Part shown: positions 23,477-33,894 of the stretch, one piece after another
Position numbering within the stretch: position 1 is the first letter of the stretch
How the letters are laid out: every line of letters starts with the position of its first letter
Assembly (NCBI GenBank): GCA_010093605.1
Contig: MU004183.1
Span: 186,001-250,000, forward strand
DNA from: Lophium mytilinum
Taxonomy: Eukaryota; Ascomycota; Dothideomycetes; Mytilinidiales; Mytilinidiaceae
Direction: 5' to 3'
DNA: 64,000 nt
Position numbers and translations under genes: made by a program
The notes under the pieces: model-generated
Databases searched by the model: none
The model's input: only the letters and a program-made list of their open reading frames with translations
What the model was told of the DNA's origin: nothing

Positions 23477-24648
23477 GCCGTTATTCTGGATGACTGAGAT
23501 GCAGCGTCTCACTAATACCTTACTCACGTCCGTTTGGCACTGCTTGAAGTGCTCCCATAGGCTTTCAGAATCCAAGGTGGAACATAAAGTTTGTGACCTT
23601 GCGATTTGGGCACCGTTTTGACTGGGTGGCGGCTTGACAGCTGGGGTCCTCCTGACGGTGGTATACCGTTATCAAGACTGGCATTGGAGCAGCTCCATAT
23701 TCACACTTCTATCGGTAATAAGACCAGAAATTGCCGCGTCGTATCTTCTGTAATTAGAATTGTCAAGAGTTCTATTCACCATTGCGCCCACCAGGCCCTT
23801 CAAATCACGTACCCTCCACGTGCCCAAATCGCTTAGACCCTTCTCGAGGAGGTATAAAAGCGTCCAAAGGTCCATCCTCCAACCTTCAGAGCTCGAGTTG
23901 CTTCCTTGGCTATGTTCAAACATCTGAGGCAGCGGCGTTGATTGTATGAACAATGCCGCACAGACAGCCCTATGGAAGTGTGGAAAGCTGGAGGTGCAAA
24001 TAGGATGATGCCAGCGACGAATGGATCGAGAGGGTCTTTGCGCGCTATTAGTGGTAATGAAGATTATTGTCAGATGTGAAGATGATGATTACTTGCAAGT
24101 TTTGGTAACAATAGTAGGCGAGTTTGCTCGGTCCAGCACGGCATCCATACTTGTGAAACATAGAGCGCATCATCATGCAGAATAATGAACACACTTTCAC
24201 ACTACTACTCCATTATGCAGAGCTGTAGGACATTGAACCTCCACCTTCTACTCCATGTGGAAGGAGGCCGGTCGATGTTCAATGTTCCACTCCATTCCAA
24301 TCTATTCACACCCCTTCTACCACTACTGACCGCTCAATAGTTGGTGGACTGCAGCATTGAGACCAAGACTTTTAAGAGGCATAAATAGTTGAAGAAATGT
24401 TATCATCACGTGCAAGAAGTGTTAAAACGTGACTATAATGTGTACACATGTAATGCTAAAAGAAGTAGCTGACCGTGATACCACGTGCAGGATCCAGTCC
24501 CCCTTGTTACTCTTTGTATTATACTTGTGGATATTGTATCGAATATCTCGGGGTATCTCATCAAGTTCGTTCAACTCCCACAAAGAAAGTCCAAACTGCA
24601 AAAACACGCGCTGAACAGTTACGGGCCCTGAGCTAGTTTTCAGAATTG
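23477..24648. other. Intergenic region with an inverted repeat
   Basis: This 1.2-kb stretch separates the BTB gene from the qut cluster, with both neighbours ending here (convergent). It contains an inverted repeat at 24230-24285 and several TACTCCAT/CACTCCATT words around 24200-24300. No gene is supported. Confidence 0.5.
24230..24285. repeat. Inverted repeat, potential hairpin
   Basis: The arms ACATTGAAC (24230-24238) and GTTCAATGT (24277-24285) are perfect complements. Inside them CCTTC and GAAGG can extend a second stem around an 11-nt loop. It lies beyond the 3' end of qutR. Confidence 0.65.
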
Positions 24649-27383
24649 TCAAGTATCTTGATCTTCAATGCCTTCCAATCTTGTTTGGATGACCTCGGGA
24701 TCTGTGACACCCTTAGCGTCTGTGAAGCGTCGCAGAACCTCTTCCCTCATCAACCTTCGCGGTGCTCTTCGTGCAGTGAAGAGCTCAAATTGCGCAAAGC
24801 CTTGCTCAGGGAGAAGGTCAAGGCCATCCATGCAAACCCAGCCCTTGTGAGATTCCGCCCGAAATTGCTGAAGAAGCGGTGTATGGAGGGTTTTGTAAGC
24901 AATTTCGACGAGGACACCCCCAGTCGGGCTTCTAATCCACTGAGAAGGAAGAGTGAAGTTCGGGGCTGGGCTGTCTCCGAGGCGATGAGTGGGTATGCAT
25001 GATACAACGATTGTTGGGTAGCGGAGGTCTTCAGGCCAGGACTCCTCCCGAGACTTGATTATGCGGAAGAGTGGCCTTGTGTCCGGTGACTTGGAGGATG
25101 GCAACAATCCAGCGTCTGAGCTAGACACAAGCCGATTAAAGTGAGTTACCAAGTTTTCTGCGTTGGCTACGGTCCGGTTGAAGATGACGATGTTTTTGAC
25201 TCCAAGGTGCAGCATAGCATAGGCGGCGGCTCTGCCCATCCCGCCGGCACCAATAATGAGGGCGGTCGTCCTTGGCCTTACGGCATTTGCGGGAGAAAGG
25301 CCTCGTCGAATACACGATCGGATGCCGATCCAGTCAGTATTGTCACCGTATAATGCTTTGACGGGCCCTGCTCGACACCGCTCGTTAAAAAGGCTCAACT
25401 CGTCCGGAATGCTGCCGTCTGGATTGAGATTCCGCACTGGTATGAGGGTATTGACTGCGCCTATCGCTCTTGCATGTCGACTTAGGGAGTGGGTCAATGA
25501 GATGACCTCAATCTTGAACGGCAAACTGACAGAAGCACCCCCGAAGTTGGGATCGTTTACTAGTGCCTTCAAGCTATTGAGAGACGGAGTCTGGTGGGTT
25601 TGGTAGTGATGGGGTAGGCCGTATCTCTGAAAGGCTGCGTTGTGCATGGCAGGCGATAAACTGTAGCCAGCACTTGCACCAATGATGTAAATTTGCATCG
25701 GGTCAAAGACGAACGATGCGTAGAGCGCCCGAGTAGAGTCTTGCGCCGTGATGTGAGGCCCGCAAAGAGTCGGAGACGATAGATGGTCTTTCGATGAATG
25801 CTGCAAAGCTTCATGCGTAACGTTAGTGAATACTTCATTGAAACAGATCGATACACGACCAAGATGCCCAGTATTGTAGGCGATCAGAGGAATGGCCGGT
25901 TCAGCAAGTGCTCTGCATTTCTGTTTCAAGATGCGAATTGAGAAATTGTCATCCAACGACCGCGCTGGGCGCGTAAATCGTACAAGGTCACAACCAAGTC
26001 TCCTGGCTCTTTCGTAGCTGTCGGTCCAGAAAGAGTCCGACCACTCCGGTGCTTCGTAATTGGATGTGTTTAGGTGACCAATCATCTTTGTTGAGCCCTT
26101 GGTGCTTAATATCTGGAGGATCACTTCGTCATCTAGCAATAAACTGATCGTACAAAACTCGGGGGCGAGCCGCAAACCGTGTCGCAAGTGTTCTAGGTAT
26201 GTCGACCGATGGCTCGCAGAAAGTTCCGAGTCTGCATGGACGTGAAAGATGATTGGAATAATCACTGTCCTCCTAACAATCGATATGGTGCGGCTGATCT
26301 GATCTGCTCTTGCAGGTGTAAGCTCCTGCGCCGACGAAGAAGCCATCATCGACAAAGAAGTTTTTTGGAGATCATCGATCACAATTTCAAACGCATCAGA
26401 CCCAATCTCCAGATCCTCAATGTCCAAGTCATCAGCTGTAAGTTTGGAGAAAGGCACTGCAATGGCGCAAGTAAACCGTCTGAGCTCTGTTGGCACCAGA
26501 GACAGTGGATAAGCTGGTTCTAGCGAAGGCACTTTCCCCCTCGCTATGATTAATGCGACGAACTTCAGGAAATGTCGTTCTGCGCGTTTTAAAGCCAGAA
26601 AAGGAGGCGTGGCCTTTTGAGCGTACACCACGTCTCCAGAAGATTCTCTTGAAGGCATCCCTTGCTCGGAGTGATTTGATGGAGTTTCGGAGAAATTGTA
26701 GAATTCGTAATTAGAACACCCTCGAAATATAGGCCCGCTGATGGCGAGTAGACCAGTGAGCTTGCTTTCTTCCCGAATCTTGAGATAAGCGTGTATGCTC
26801 TTAGGGTCTCGGACTACGTGGACTATCGGATGTGTGGAGGCGTAGTCCCGTAAGAGACTTTGTCCGCTGCGTTCCATCGAGCCTGCATTGCAAACGATGA
26901 TACAGTCCCGACCATAAGTGTCCAGAACGGATCTGAGGACCTCTTCTTGGCGGCAGTTGTGTTCAAAGGCCCCATATAGTTTCCGGTGGGCTGCACTGGA
27001 ATGCCCAGTCGTTTCCTGGAAGAACTTGTCCACATCGACTACACGCCTCTGAAATGCTGCAGATGCTATGATTGCCAGTGTAGATTTCCCAGTTCCACGA
27101 ACTCCGACGAGTACTAGGGAAGCATCTGGTTCGAATGACCTCGACAGGTCGATGGCCACTAGGGGCGGTGTAGGAGTGGAAGGAGCGCTTGAAGATCGAG
27201 AGTCTGGAGCTGTTAGCGTTTCGGCTCTTCAAAATGTAGAGAACGCAGCATACAAGGTTCCTCTGTTCGGGACGTCAGGTTGTTGGGATTCCGGCGGAAT
27301 AGAGAATATGGTGTCTCTTGAGAAGGCTGCATCCCCTCCATGACCGCAAAGGGCCTCTTCGTCCCAACTACGGCGGCCGCCAT
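24649..27383 (-). CDS. qutR: Quinate pathway repressor (AROM-derived, QutR/qa-1S type)
   Basis: The two exons are 27383-27254 and 27203-24649, giving 894 aa. The protein copies the last three domains of the AROM shikimate enzyme. A shikimate-kinase-like domain has the P-loop GVRGTGKST at 77-85. A type I dehydroquinase-like domain lies in the middle. A shikimate-dehydrogenase-like domain has SAGYSLSPAMHN and the nucleotide motif IIGAGGMGRAA. In the dehydroquinase-like part the expected Schiff-base Lys appears to be Arg (GCDLVRFTRPARSLDDNF), consistent with a regulator rather than an enzyme. The family represses quinate genes by binding the activator in the absence of inducer. It is divergent from qutA across about 945 bp. 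Frames beginning at 27159 start with GTG and are not used. Confidence 0.93.
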
Positions 27384-28328
27384 CGCGGAAGAGTCCGCAA
27401 AGAGGGAGGAGTTGTTACTTTCTATCCAGGCAAGCACAACAATATCGCGGCGTCGGCACTCTTTCTGCGTAGAGCCGGACGAGTTTTAAGTGTGTAGGGT
27501 CTAAGGAACAATTTCCCTGCTTCAGTCGCGATGCTTGAGAAATTAATGGTGAAAGACGACGAATCCGGTTCAAGCAGTCAATCGGGCTGGAGTATACGTG
27601 GGGGTGTCGAAGTATCAAAGTACCTGAGGCTTAAGATCCCCATAGTCCGATCAATTGTGGAGATGTGGGAACATGCCACGGCCAGAAGATTTCGGGAAGA
27701 GTGATGGATGAATGTTCTTCCCAAGGACTTAATCGTCTTTAGGGCTAGCGTGGAATCACGTGGCCTCGAGCTTCCCCAGATTTGGTTCTCCGCTTCCCCA
27801 ACATGCATCATCAAGCGAACTCTATCAGGCGTTTGAACTACTGGCCTTGTTATCGACCGACCTCTTATTACGCCTTGAATGGGCGCACTTGATTATTTTT
27901 AGACCATTCATCATCCTCGCCGTTGCTCTTAGCATTGGCGATGCTATTGCCCCCGTCCTAGAAGCATCTGTCAGCTGTCTTTTTGCACTCATATATCGTT
28001 AATTTGGGTTACACGAACTATTTTCATATTCTCCAAGTCTGCGAATATACCGAGATATCATTTCTTCTCGATTTTTCCCTTTGGGATGATACAATGATGT
28101 AAGCACTCGATGAAGGATATTCAACCATCCAAATCTTGTTTCAAACAAGACTCACCAACCGTCTAGATATCTGAAATTAGAGTAGTATCGACGCACTTTG
28201 AACAGCAGCACACAAGTGCTCGACCGCATGGATTCCGAGAACTTTGTCGCATAGAACACGCCCCCGTCCATTGAGACTACCCGACTCGTTCTCGGAGGAC
28301 CACCCGGCCTGGAATTAGGGAATTAAGC
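27384..28328. promoter_or_regulatory. Divergent promoter region of qutR and qutA
   Basis: This gene-free stretch separates the repressor and the activator. A CACGTG site lies near 27756. I did not find a full match to the 16-bp Neurospora qa activator site (GGRTAARYRYTTATCC). Open frames such as 27760-28002 have no recognised domain. Confidence 0.5.
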
Positions 28329-30752
28329 ATGCGTGGAAACGGAAATGATGGGGCGCAAACGAAGCGTAAGGCGGCCAACTCTACCTCCAAAGTTATCGAC
28401 GAAGGCAACGAAAAGGCCCCTGTCAAGAGGCAGCGTGTTTCACGGGCATGCGATCAATGTCGTGCGGCCCGGGAAAAATGCGACGGTATTCAACCTGTGT
28501 GCTTTACTTGTGCCTCTTCCAATCGAGACTGCTCCTATACTACAAATCCTAAGAAGCGTGGAATACAACCTGGATATATTAGAACGTTGGAGCTTGCCCT
28601 CGCCTGGGTCTTCAGCAACGTCGCCGGGAGCGAGGCCGCCTTGAGTACTATGCTCACTGCAGATAACGGCCATGGATCCTCTCTTCTTGTGGGAAAAGAT
28701 ACAGTGGATTCTGATAAGCTACATAAGAGATGGCGACGAAGCACTGTGTGTAAAGAAGTTGAAAGACTTCTGTCTGGGTCGGATAACATTGATAACGACA
28801 GGCTCTCCCCCGAAACACCAGAGCCGGAATCTGGGGTTTTCAACGTCCCTCAAACACAAGCAGGGGCTACCAAAATATCAACTCCCCAAAGTCCGATCCA
28901 CCCTCGTAACCAATCTTCCAGGCCTGACGCCATCATGCCAATTCTTAGCCATCCATCAAGCTCCCTAGTCCAACGCTGGGAGCAAGAATCTTCACAGCCG
29001 TATCGTCAGTTTGGTGTGCTTTCAGAGGGGCCTGCGAAAAGCAAGCTAGTGCTACCAGCGAACATTTGGCACCTGTTCGACATATATTTTGCCTATACTC
29101 ACTCTTGGCTCCCCATCTCTGAGAAGCATGATCTGCTCAAGCTTTCTTACTCCTATCCGGAAGATGGACTTGAGATAAGCCCAACATCCCCTGGCTCTGG
29201 AGAACATGCGGAGCTTTGGAGTGTGCTGACTTTAGCTTCGATTCAGGAAGCTTCTACACTAAACGATTCGGCGTCACAGACGGCCTCTTCGAGGCGATCG
29301 TCAGAAGAGCTTTACAACACTACCAGGATCCTCATACCGAACGAAGATGGAACGTTCGAGTTGGGACACGTCAAAGCGCTCATTCTACTTTCTCTAGTAA
29401 ACCTTGGCCAAGACAAGGTCGAGATTGCGTGGCTTCAGATAGGCCACGCAAGTCGACTTCTGTTATGTCTAGAAGGAAGAACAGGCTCCCCCAAGGCACA
29501 AGCAAGCCTCAATTCCCGGCTCAAGCACGTCTTCGCAGCTTGTTTTGTGCTTGACACTATCATCTCCGCTCAATTGGGTCAACCCTCTTATCTGGCAGGC
29601 TCAGACATCGCGCGACGTGGACCAGTAGACGAGGAAGGTCTGGAGGAATGGCACCCGTGGGTAGGCTGTGAGGGGTTCGGTGTAAAGAAGGAAGCTTTCG
29701 CACCCTCAACTCGTAGCCCGATGCACAGCCTGAGTGTTTTCAACCAGCTTGTGAAGCTCATAAGCATATTCAACGCTTCTCGACATGCCGAAAATATTTC
29801 GCGATCCTCATCACTAGAGGCCGCGTCACAAATGGAAAGCTGGATTGCAGGGCTACCTAGGACCTGTGCTTTTGTACGAACGGGCACTGTCTCTGCAACC
29901 TCAACACCGCCAATTCTGCTACTCCGTCTTACATATCTATTTGCAGTCAGTGTCAACGACTCCTCATTTGTACGTCCGACCGGTGACTTGGTTAACCTAT
30001 TGGAATATTTCTCTGAGACTGTCGGTGTGGTAGCATTGCCGTCCTTGGTAACAAGTTTCTTGGCCATTCTCATCAATCACCAAGGCTTCGGTGTACTGAA
30101 CACCAATTTCAAGTCCCGAATTCATAACCTCAAGACAGCTTGCATCAAAGCATGGTCTCCATCATCAAGCGACGAACACATTCGGAGTGACGCACTCCCA
30201 AGAGAAAATAGCAATCAGGCCAACCGTGGGATCGCAACGTCACAATCCTCAAATACGACGAACTTCCAATTACCGACTCCGGAATCGATACACGCAACTT
30301 TTCAGCCCGCTGTGATATCGACATCCAAATCTACTAGCGGTCTCGTTAGGTCGAGGCAACAATCAGCATTGTTCCCAGATAACCTGCCGCACATGAGCCC
30401 CCCGTCCTCTGCAAAGGGGCCTAGCTTTGCGGCTCCTCAACACCACCTCAGCAACGTTGACTCATCCCAATTTCACCATGTTTACCAAGAAATCGGTATA
30501 GAGAGCTACAATCCCGCGGCCGCTATGGATCTAGACGCCTTTTTTGATGAGCTTGCATCACTCGATGGTGCGGAGAACCGCGAGAACCAGCCACAATTCA
30601 TGCAGAATCTCGGGTTCGCGCCGGATGCAGACCTGACAGATGTGCTAGCTTCGGATTATGGCCAATTTGATCCACTACTATCCGCGTTCATGAACCCCAG
30701 TGTATTGGGGCACTCGTCAATAGACCAAGGAGGGCCTTTTGATGGGGGATGA
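28329..30752 (+). CDS. qutA: Quinate pathway activator, Zn2Cys6 factor (QutA/qa-1F type)
   Basis: This is a single exon of 807 aa, near the length of Aspergillus QUTA. The binuclear zinc cluster has Cys at 41, 44, 51, 58, 61 and 68 (RACDQCRAAREKC, spacing 2-6-6-2-6). It is followed directly by PKKRGIQPGYIRTLELALAW, a linker highly typical of this family. A fungal-specific transcription factor middle region follows (LFDIYFAYTHSWLPI; LLSLVNLGQDKVEIAWLQIGHASRLL). The C-terminus is acidic and likely activating (MDLDAFFDELASLDG). It turns on the quinate genes in the nucleus, and its homology to the N-terminal AROM domains is a family property. It lies beside its repressor, as in known qut/qa clusters. 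Confidence 0.95.
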   Translation: MRGNGNDGAQTKRKAANSTSKVIDEGNEKAPVKRQRVSRACDQCRAAREKCDGIQPVCFTCASSNRDCSYTTNPKKRGIQPGYIRTLELALAWVFSNVAGSEAALSTMLTADNGHGSSLLVGKDTVDSDKLHKRWRRSTVCKEVERLLSGSDNIDNDRLSPETPEPESGVFNVPQTQAGATKISTPQSPIHPRNQSSRPDAIMPILSHPSSSLVQRWEQESSQPYRQFGVLSEGPAKSKLVLPANIWHLFDIYFAYTHSWLPISEKHDLLKLSYSYPEDGLEISPTSPGSGEHAELWSVLTLASIQEASTLNDSASQTASSRRSSEELYNTTRILIPNEDGTFELGHVKALILLSLVNLGQDKVEIAWLQIGHASRLLLCLEGRTGSPKAQASLNSRLKHVFAACFVLDTIISAQLGQPSYLAGSDIARRGPVDEEGLEEWHPWVGCEGFGVKKEAFAPSTRSPMHSLSVFNQLVKLISIFNASRHAENISRSSSLEAASQMESWIAGLPRTCAFVRTGTVSATSTPPILLLRLTYLFAVSVNDSSFVRPTGDLVNLLEYFSETVGVVALPSLVTSFLAILINHQGFGVLNTNFKSRIHNLKTACIKAWSPSSSDEHIRSDALPRENSNQANRGIATSQSSNTTNFQLPTPESIHATFQPAVISTSKSTSGLVRSRQQSALFPDNLPHMSPPSSAKGPSFAAPQHHLSNVDSSQFHHVYQEIGIESYNPAAAMDLDAFFDELASLDGAENRENQPQFMQNLGFAPDADLTDVLASDYGQFDPLLSAFMNPSVLGHSSIDQGGPFDGG

Positions 30753-31242
30753 AATGAATGCGGAGAACGAAAGTATTTGAATCTATCCGCTTAGATACAT
30801 AGGACTTAGCCATGTCCGCAGTGGTTCGCAGGACGCGAGAAACTTACCTCCGGACAAAGTCGAGAATACGCGATGGAAACGCGGCTCAACTCTATCTGAG
30901 TATCTCCCCAATAGCTTCCCATTTCTAGGAAGTCTTGTCTTCCGAAAGATGTCCTGCGACTGAAATGTGCAGAAGTAGCTCTCTATCGCTCGGATTCTCT
31001 TGAAGGATCCATAGACAAGATGGAAGGATCGCCGAAGAGATGAACGGGTTTAAGTAATTATGCCAAGTCGATTTCGAGTATTAGCTCCGAACGCATCGAC
31101 GCAACGGCCGTTGATAACGACTGTATATCTTCGGCCTCATGAAATTCACATCGCCTTCCCAGATATCAAACACACAGTCATCAGCTCCTTCGTGCACATT
31201 TAATATGGTCCTCAGGCAAGGACCCACATGAACAAACTTGGA
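30753..31242. other. Intergenic region, convergent 3' ends
   Basis: The stretch lies between the ends of qutA and the SnoaL-like gene. I see no gene, repeat or RNA. Confidence 0.5.
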
Positions 31243-32081
31243 TCAAATATCTACCTTCTCACCCTCAACCCACTGCTTGCACTGCCAGTACAATTGGTCG
31301 TGCTTCTTCCCACACACACTATCGCCTTCCCGCCTATGCCCTGGCATATCTAGCATCACCTTTACGCCCATCGTAAGCTCCTGGCAATACGCCAGATAGC
31401 GATACCCGCTCGGATACGTCGCCAATTTCGCCTCGTCTAGCTTGGGGACTTTATTCGGGTTTATCGGGATCAATTTGTCCTTTTCGTACCAGTGCCTATC
31501 CCCAATCACGTCAGCTACTATATATATTTCGCAGGGAGGGGTTGGCGGTGGGAATGATAGCTCACCGCACAAACATCGCACGCCACTCCCGATCATGCTT
31601 CTCCCAAAAGAAGCAGAACCGACAATCGCTCTCCGCATCAACCTCGCACCCCTCGATCTCAAAGCGCTGAGTAATAGTCGCCTTCATCTTAGTTACTGCC
31701 CGTGTCGCTTCGGTATTGATGTCCGTAGACGACCCGTGGCATCGGTGCATGATGAACGCGCCTTTGTCCATGCCGGCTTTCGACGCCGCGATGAAGTCGA
31801 GGTGGTGGGTGCGCCCTGTCCAGGTCGTGTAGATGTAAGCGGTGGGGTGGAAGATGGAGAGCAGGTTTTCCCATTCGCACGCGTCACTGTATTGAGAGAT
31901 ATATAAGTTTAGGTACCTAGTGATAGTATTATAAGAGAGAGAAAGAGATGTACCGGTACATAGGCCATCCTTCAGCCAGCTCTCTCAGCTTGAAGCGCTC
32001 GAGGGCGAGCTTGTCGGGGCCGTTGTTTCGCACGGCTTTGGTGGGTTGGGAGCCCGCGGGGAGGGTGTGGAGGTCTGGCAT
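31243..32081 (-). CDS. SnoaL-like domain protein
   Basis: The three exons are 32081-31954, 31886-31566 and 31495-31243, giving 233 aa with all junctions in phase. The protein reads [32 protein letters not shown], then a SnoaL/NTF2-like cone with [14 protein letters not shown] and [13 protein letters not shown], then [29 protein letters not shown]. This family of small fungal proteins resembles SnoaL_4 enzymes and scytalone-dehydratase folds. The Asp/His/Tyr residues may line an active pocket, but no reaction can be assigned. It lies inside the quinate cluster and may act on a quinate-derived ring; this is inference only. It is not a classical member of the pathway. Confidence 0.85.
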
Positions 32082-32488
32082 TTTGGGATTGTACAGCTAG
32101 CAAAGCGTTGCTCAGGATGAAGGGATCGATGAGAATCCAAGAATTGGAGCTAGGAGGGGCTCCAGGAATGTGTAAGAGTATCTTGGCATGTTTACACAAG
32201 TCTATTTTGGTGTAGTGGAGTTGAGGCGGGATAAACTTTCAGGAGAGCTCAAAGGACGGGTAGAGGGGTAGTGGAGATGTGGGGCACTACTTCCCACTTC
32301 CCCTTCCATGGAACCAATTCCGCTCACTGTGGGACTCTGAGCGACTCCGTTGGTAGTAGGTATGTAAAGATGAAGTGATCAGACAGTGTCGGGGTTACCA
32401 GTAAAACTCAATTGTGGACTCGTGGTCACTTTACAGTCAAACATGCGAGAACTTTACATGCTATAAATTGGTATAACGTGTCATTAGA
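32082..32488. other. Promoter region of the SnoaL-like gene
   Basis: A 407-bp gap between two minus-strand genes. A partial match to the qa activator site (GGGATAAACTTTC, near 32228) is too weak to call. Confidence 0.4.
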
Positions 32489-33451
32489 CTACAATTTCGG
32501 CGCTGAACTGTCAAAGTTGATACCAGGATGCGTTTCCACAATCTCTGTCAGATTCCTCCATGCCTCGTCCAGGGGCAGCTTCTCCTTAGGCTGCCCAGCC
32601 CATAGCCGCCACTGCTCCTCAAGCTGGTGCCCTATTATGCCTGTCCCCTCTTCTGTCATCCATCCAGCCGCCTTTCCCAGCTTCAGATGCCGTGTGTTCC
32701 TTGGCTTGAAGCACATATCCAGCAAGACTCCCTTCTCGCCTTCTTTGCGGTTCAGGAACTCCGTCAGCATAGCCCGCGCCTCAAGCTCCTGCGCTGTATG
32801 CGGCTCGAAATCTGGCACCGTACCGACGATGTAGTATGGTGATGGTAGAGCCTTTGCTTGAGCTACAGTTTGTATATGTATGAGCTTCGGTGCCGGTTGG
32901 CCTTCCTTTGCGTACGCGCTGCTATCTTTGAGGAGGGCGGCAACTTCGTCTGCATCGCGGTTGATGATGTATATAGGGCTACAGCCGAGCTCTATGGAGA
33001 GGGCATATACAGCTGCCCGGCTAGCGCCTCCTGCACCAATTATCATGGCGGGTTTGCCTTTCCCTTGACTGCTGGCGCCGAGTAAGCAGCCTTTGATGCC
33101 TCTCCAGTCGGTATTCGTGCCTCGTAGCTTGCCCTTAGGTGTGAGGTAGACGTTGTTACAAGCACCAAGGGTGAGGGCGAGGTCATCGAGTTCGTCGAGG
33201 TGAGGCATTATGGACTGCTTATAGGGCATCGTGACGACGCCGCCGGCGAAGTTAGGGCGTCGGAATATTTTGACAACAGTTTCGACTGTAGGACATTCTT
33301 GGTTGACGAACTCCCATGGCAAATCGAGCGATTTGGCAACGAGGTTGTGAAGAGCGTAGGCAAATGAGTGTGTGACGCCGATACCAGCTAGGTAGAGGTA
33401 TTTGCGGTTATCAGTGGAGGTGGCGAGAGTTGTTTCTACTATTGAAGTCAT
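32489..33451 (-). CDS. Quinate/shikimate dehydrogenase-family protein (second paralogue)
   Basis: This is a single exon of 320 aa with an N-terminal substrate domain and a Rossmann domain (MIIGAGGASRAAVYAL; YIINRDADE, where the Asp after Arg fits NAD preference). The catalytic Lys78 (VTMPYKQ) and Asp115 (GTNTDWRG) are kept. The usual substrate-carboxylate motif Ser-x-Ser at the start is changed to Ser29-Phe-Ala31 (THSFAYALHN). It differs strongly from the other dehydrogenase in this cluster (39873-41084), which keeps SMSP. It may therefore oxidise a different cyclitol or hydroxy acid, or be regulatory; the substrate is unknown. The start is an ATG at 33451. Confidence 0.88.
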   Translation of the reverse strand: MTSIVETTLATSTDNRKYLYLAGIGVTHSFAYALHNLVAKSLDLPWEFVNQECPTVETVVKIFRRPNFAGGVVTMPYKQSIMPHLDELDDLALTLGACNNVYLTPKGKLRGTNTDWRGIKGCLLGASSQGKGKPAMIIGAGGASRAAVYALSIELGCSPIYIINRDADEVAALLKDSSAYAKEGQPAPKLIHIQTVAQAKALPSPYYIVGTVPDFEPHTAQELEARAMLTEFLNRKEGEKGVLLDMCFKPRNTRHLKLGKAAGWMTEEGTGIIGHQLEEQWRLWAGQPKEKLPLDEAWRNLTEIVETHPGINFDSSAPKL

Positions 33452-33894
33452 GTTAAAAGACCAAGCTGATTAAGAGACGATAGGATTCGATAAGTTGTGA
33501 GGTATTTGGCAGTTATGCGTAACTAGCAAGCATGGCTGTCTGATTGAATTGTAAGCTAGCATCTTTGGGAAGGCGGATGGAGCGTGAATGGAATAGCATT
33601 TACGCGGATCGTAGGTCGCGTGGGGACGGACGTACCTCGGGGTGGGGCTTCATCATTAATCTGACTGGGTTTCTTCGAACATCAGGCTACTGCAACTCGT
33701 TTATCGGACAGTTGGCATGGTAGAATTGACGATGGAAAAAGGTCAAAGACGGGGGGCTAGCGAGCCTTTCTATGCTTCACTTTTCAAGAAAAACCGCACT
33801 ATTGCGGATCGATACGCGAAATTTGGTTGCCGGAGTGATCCAGAAGCCCATGTATGACGCACTGATTGTATACTTGTGCCCATAAATGAGGTTA
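33452..33894. other. Intergenic region
   Basis: A 443-bp stretch upstream of the dehydrogenase paralogue and downstream of the Gfo/Idh/MocA gene. Nothing recognised. Confidence 0.45.

Noticed and set aside
32228-32243. Partial match to the Neurospora qa activator site
   Set aside because: Only the left half fits (GGGATAAAC); the right half TTATCC is missing. No full match was found elsewhere in the cluster promoters by eye.
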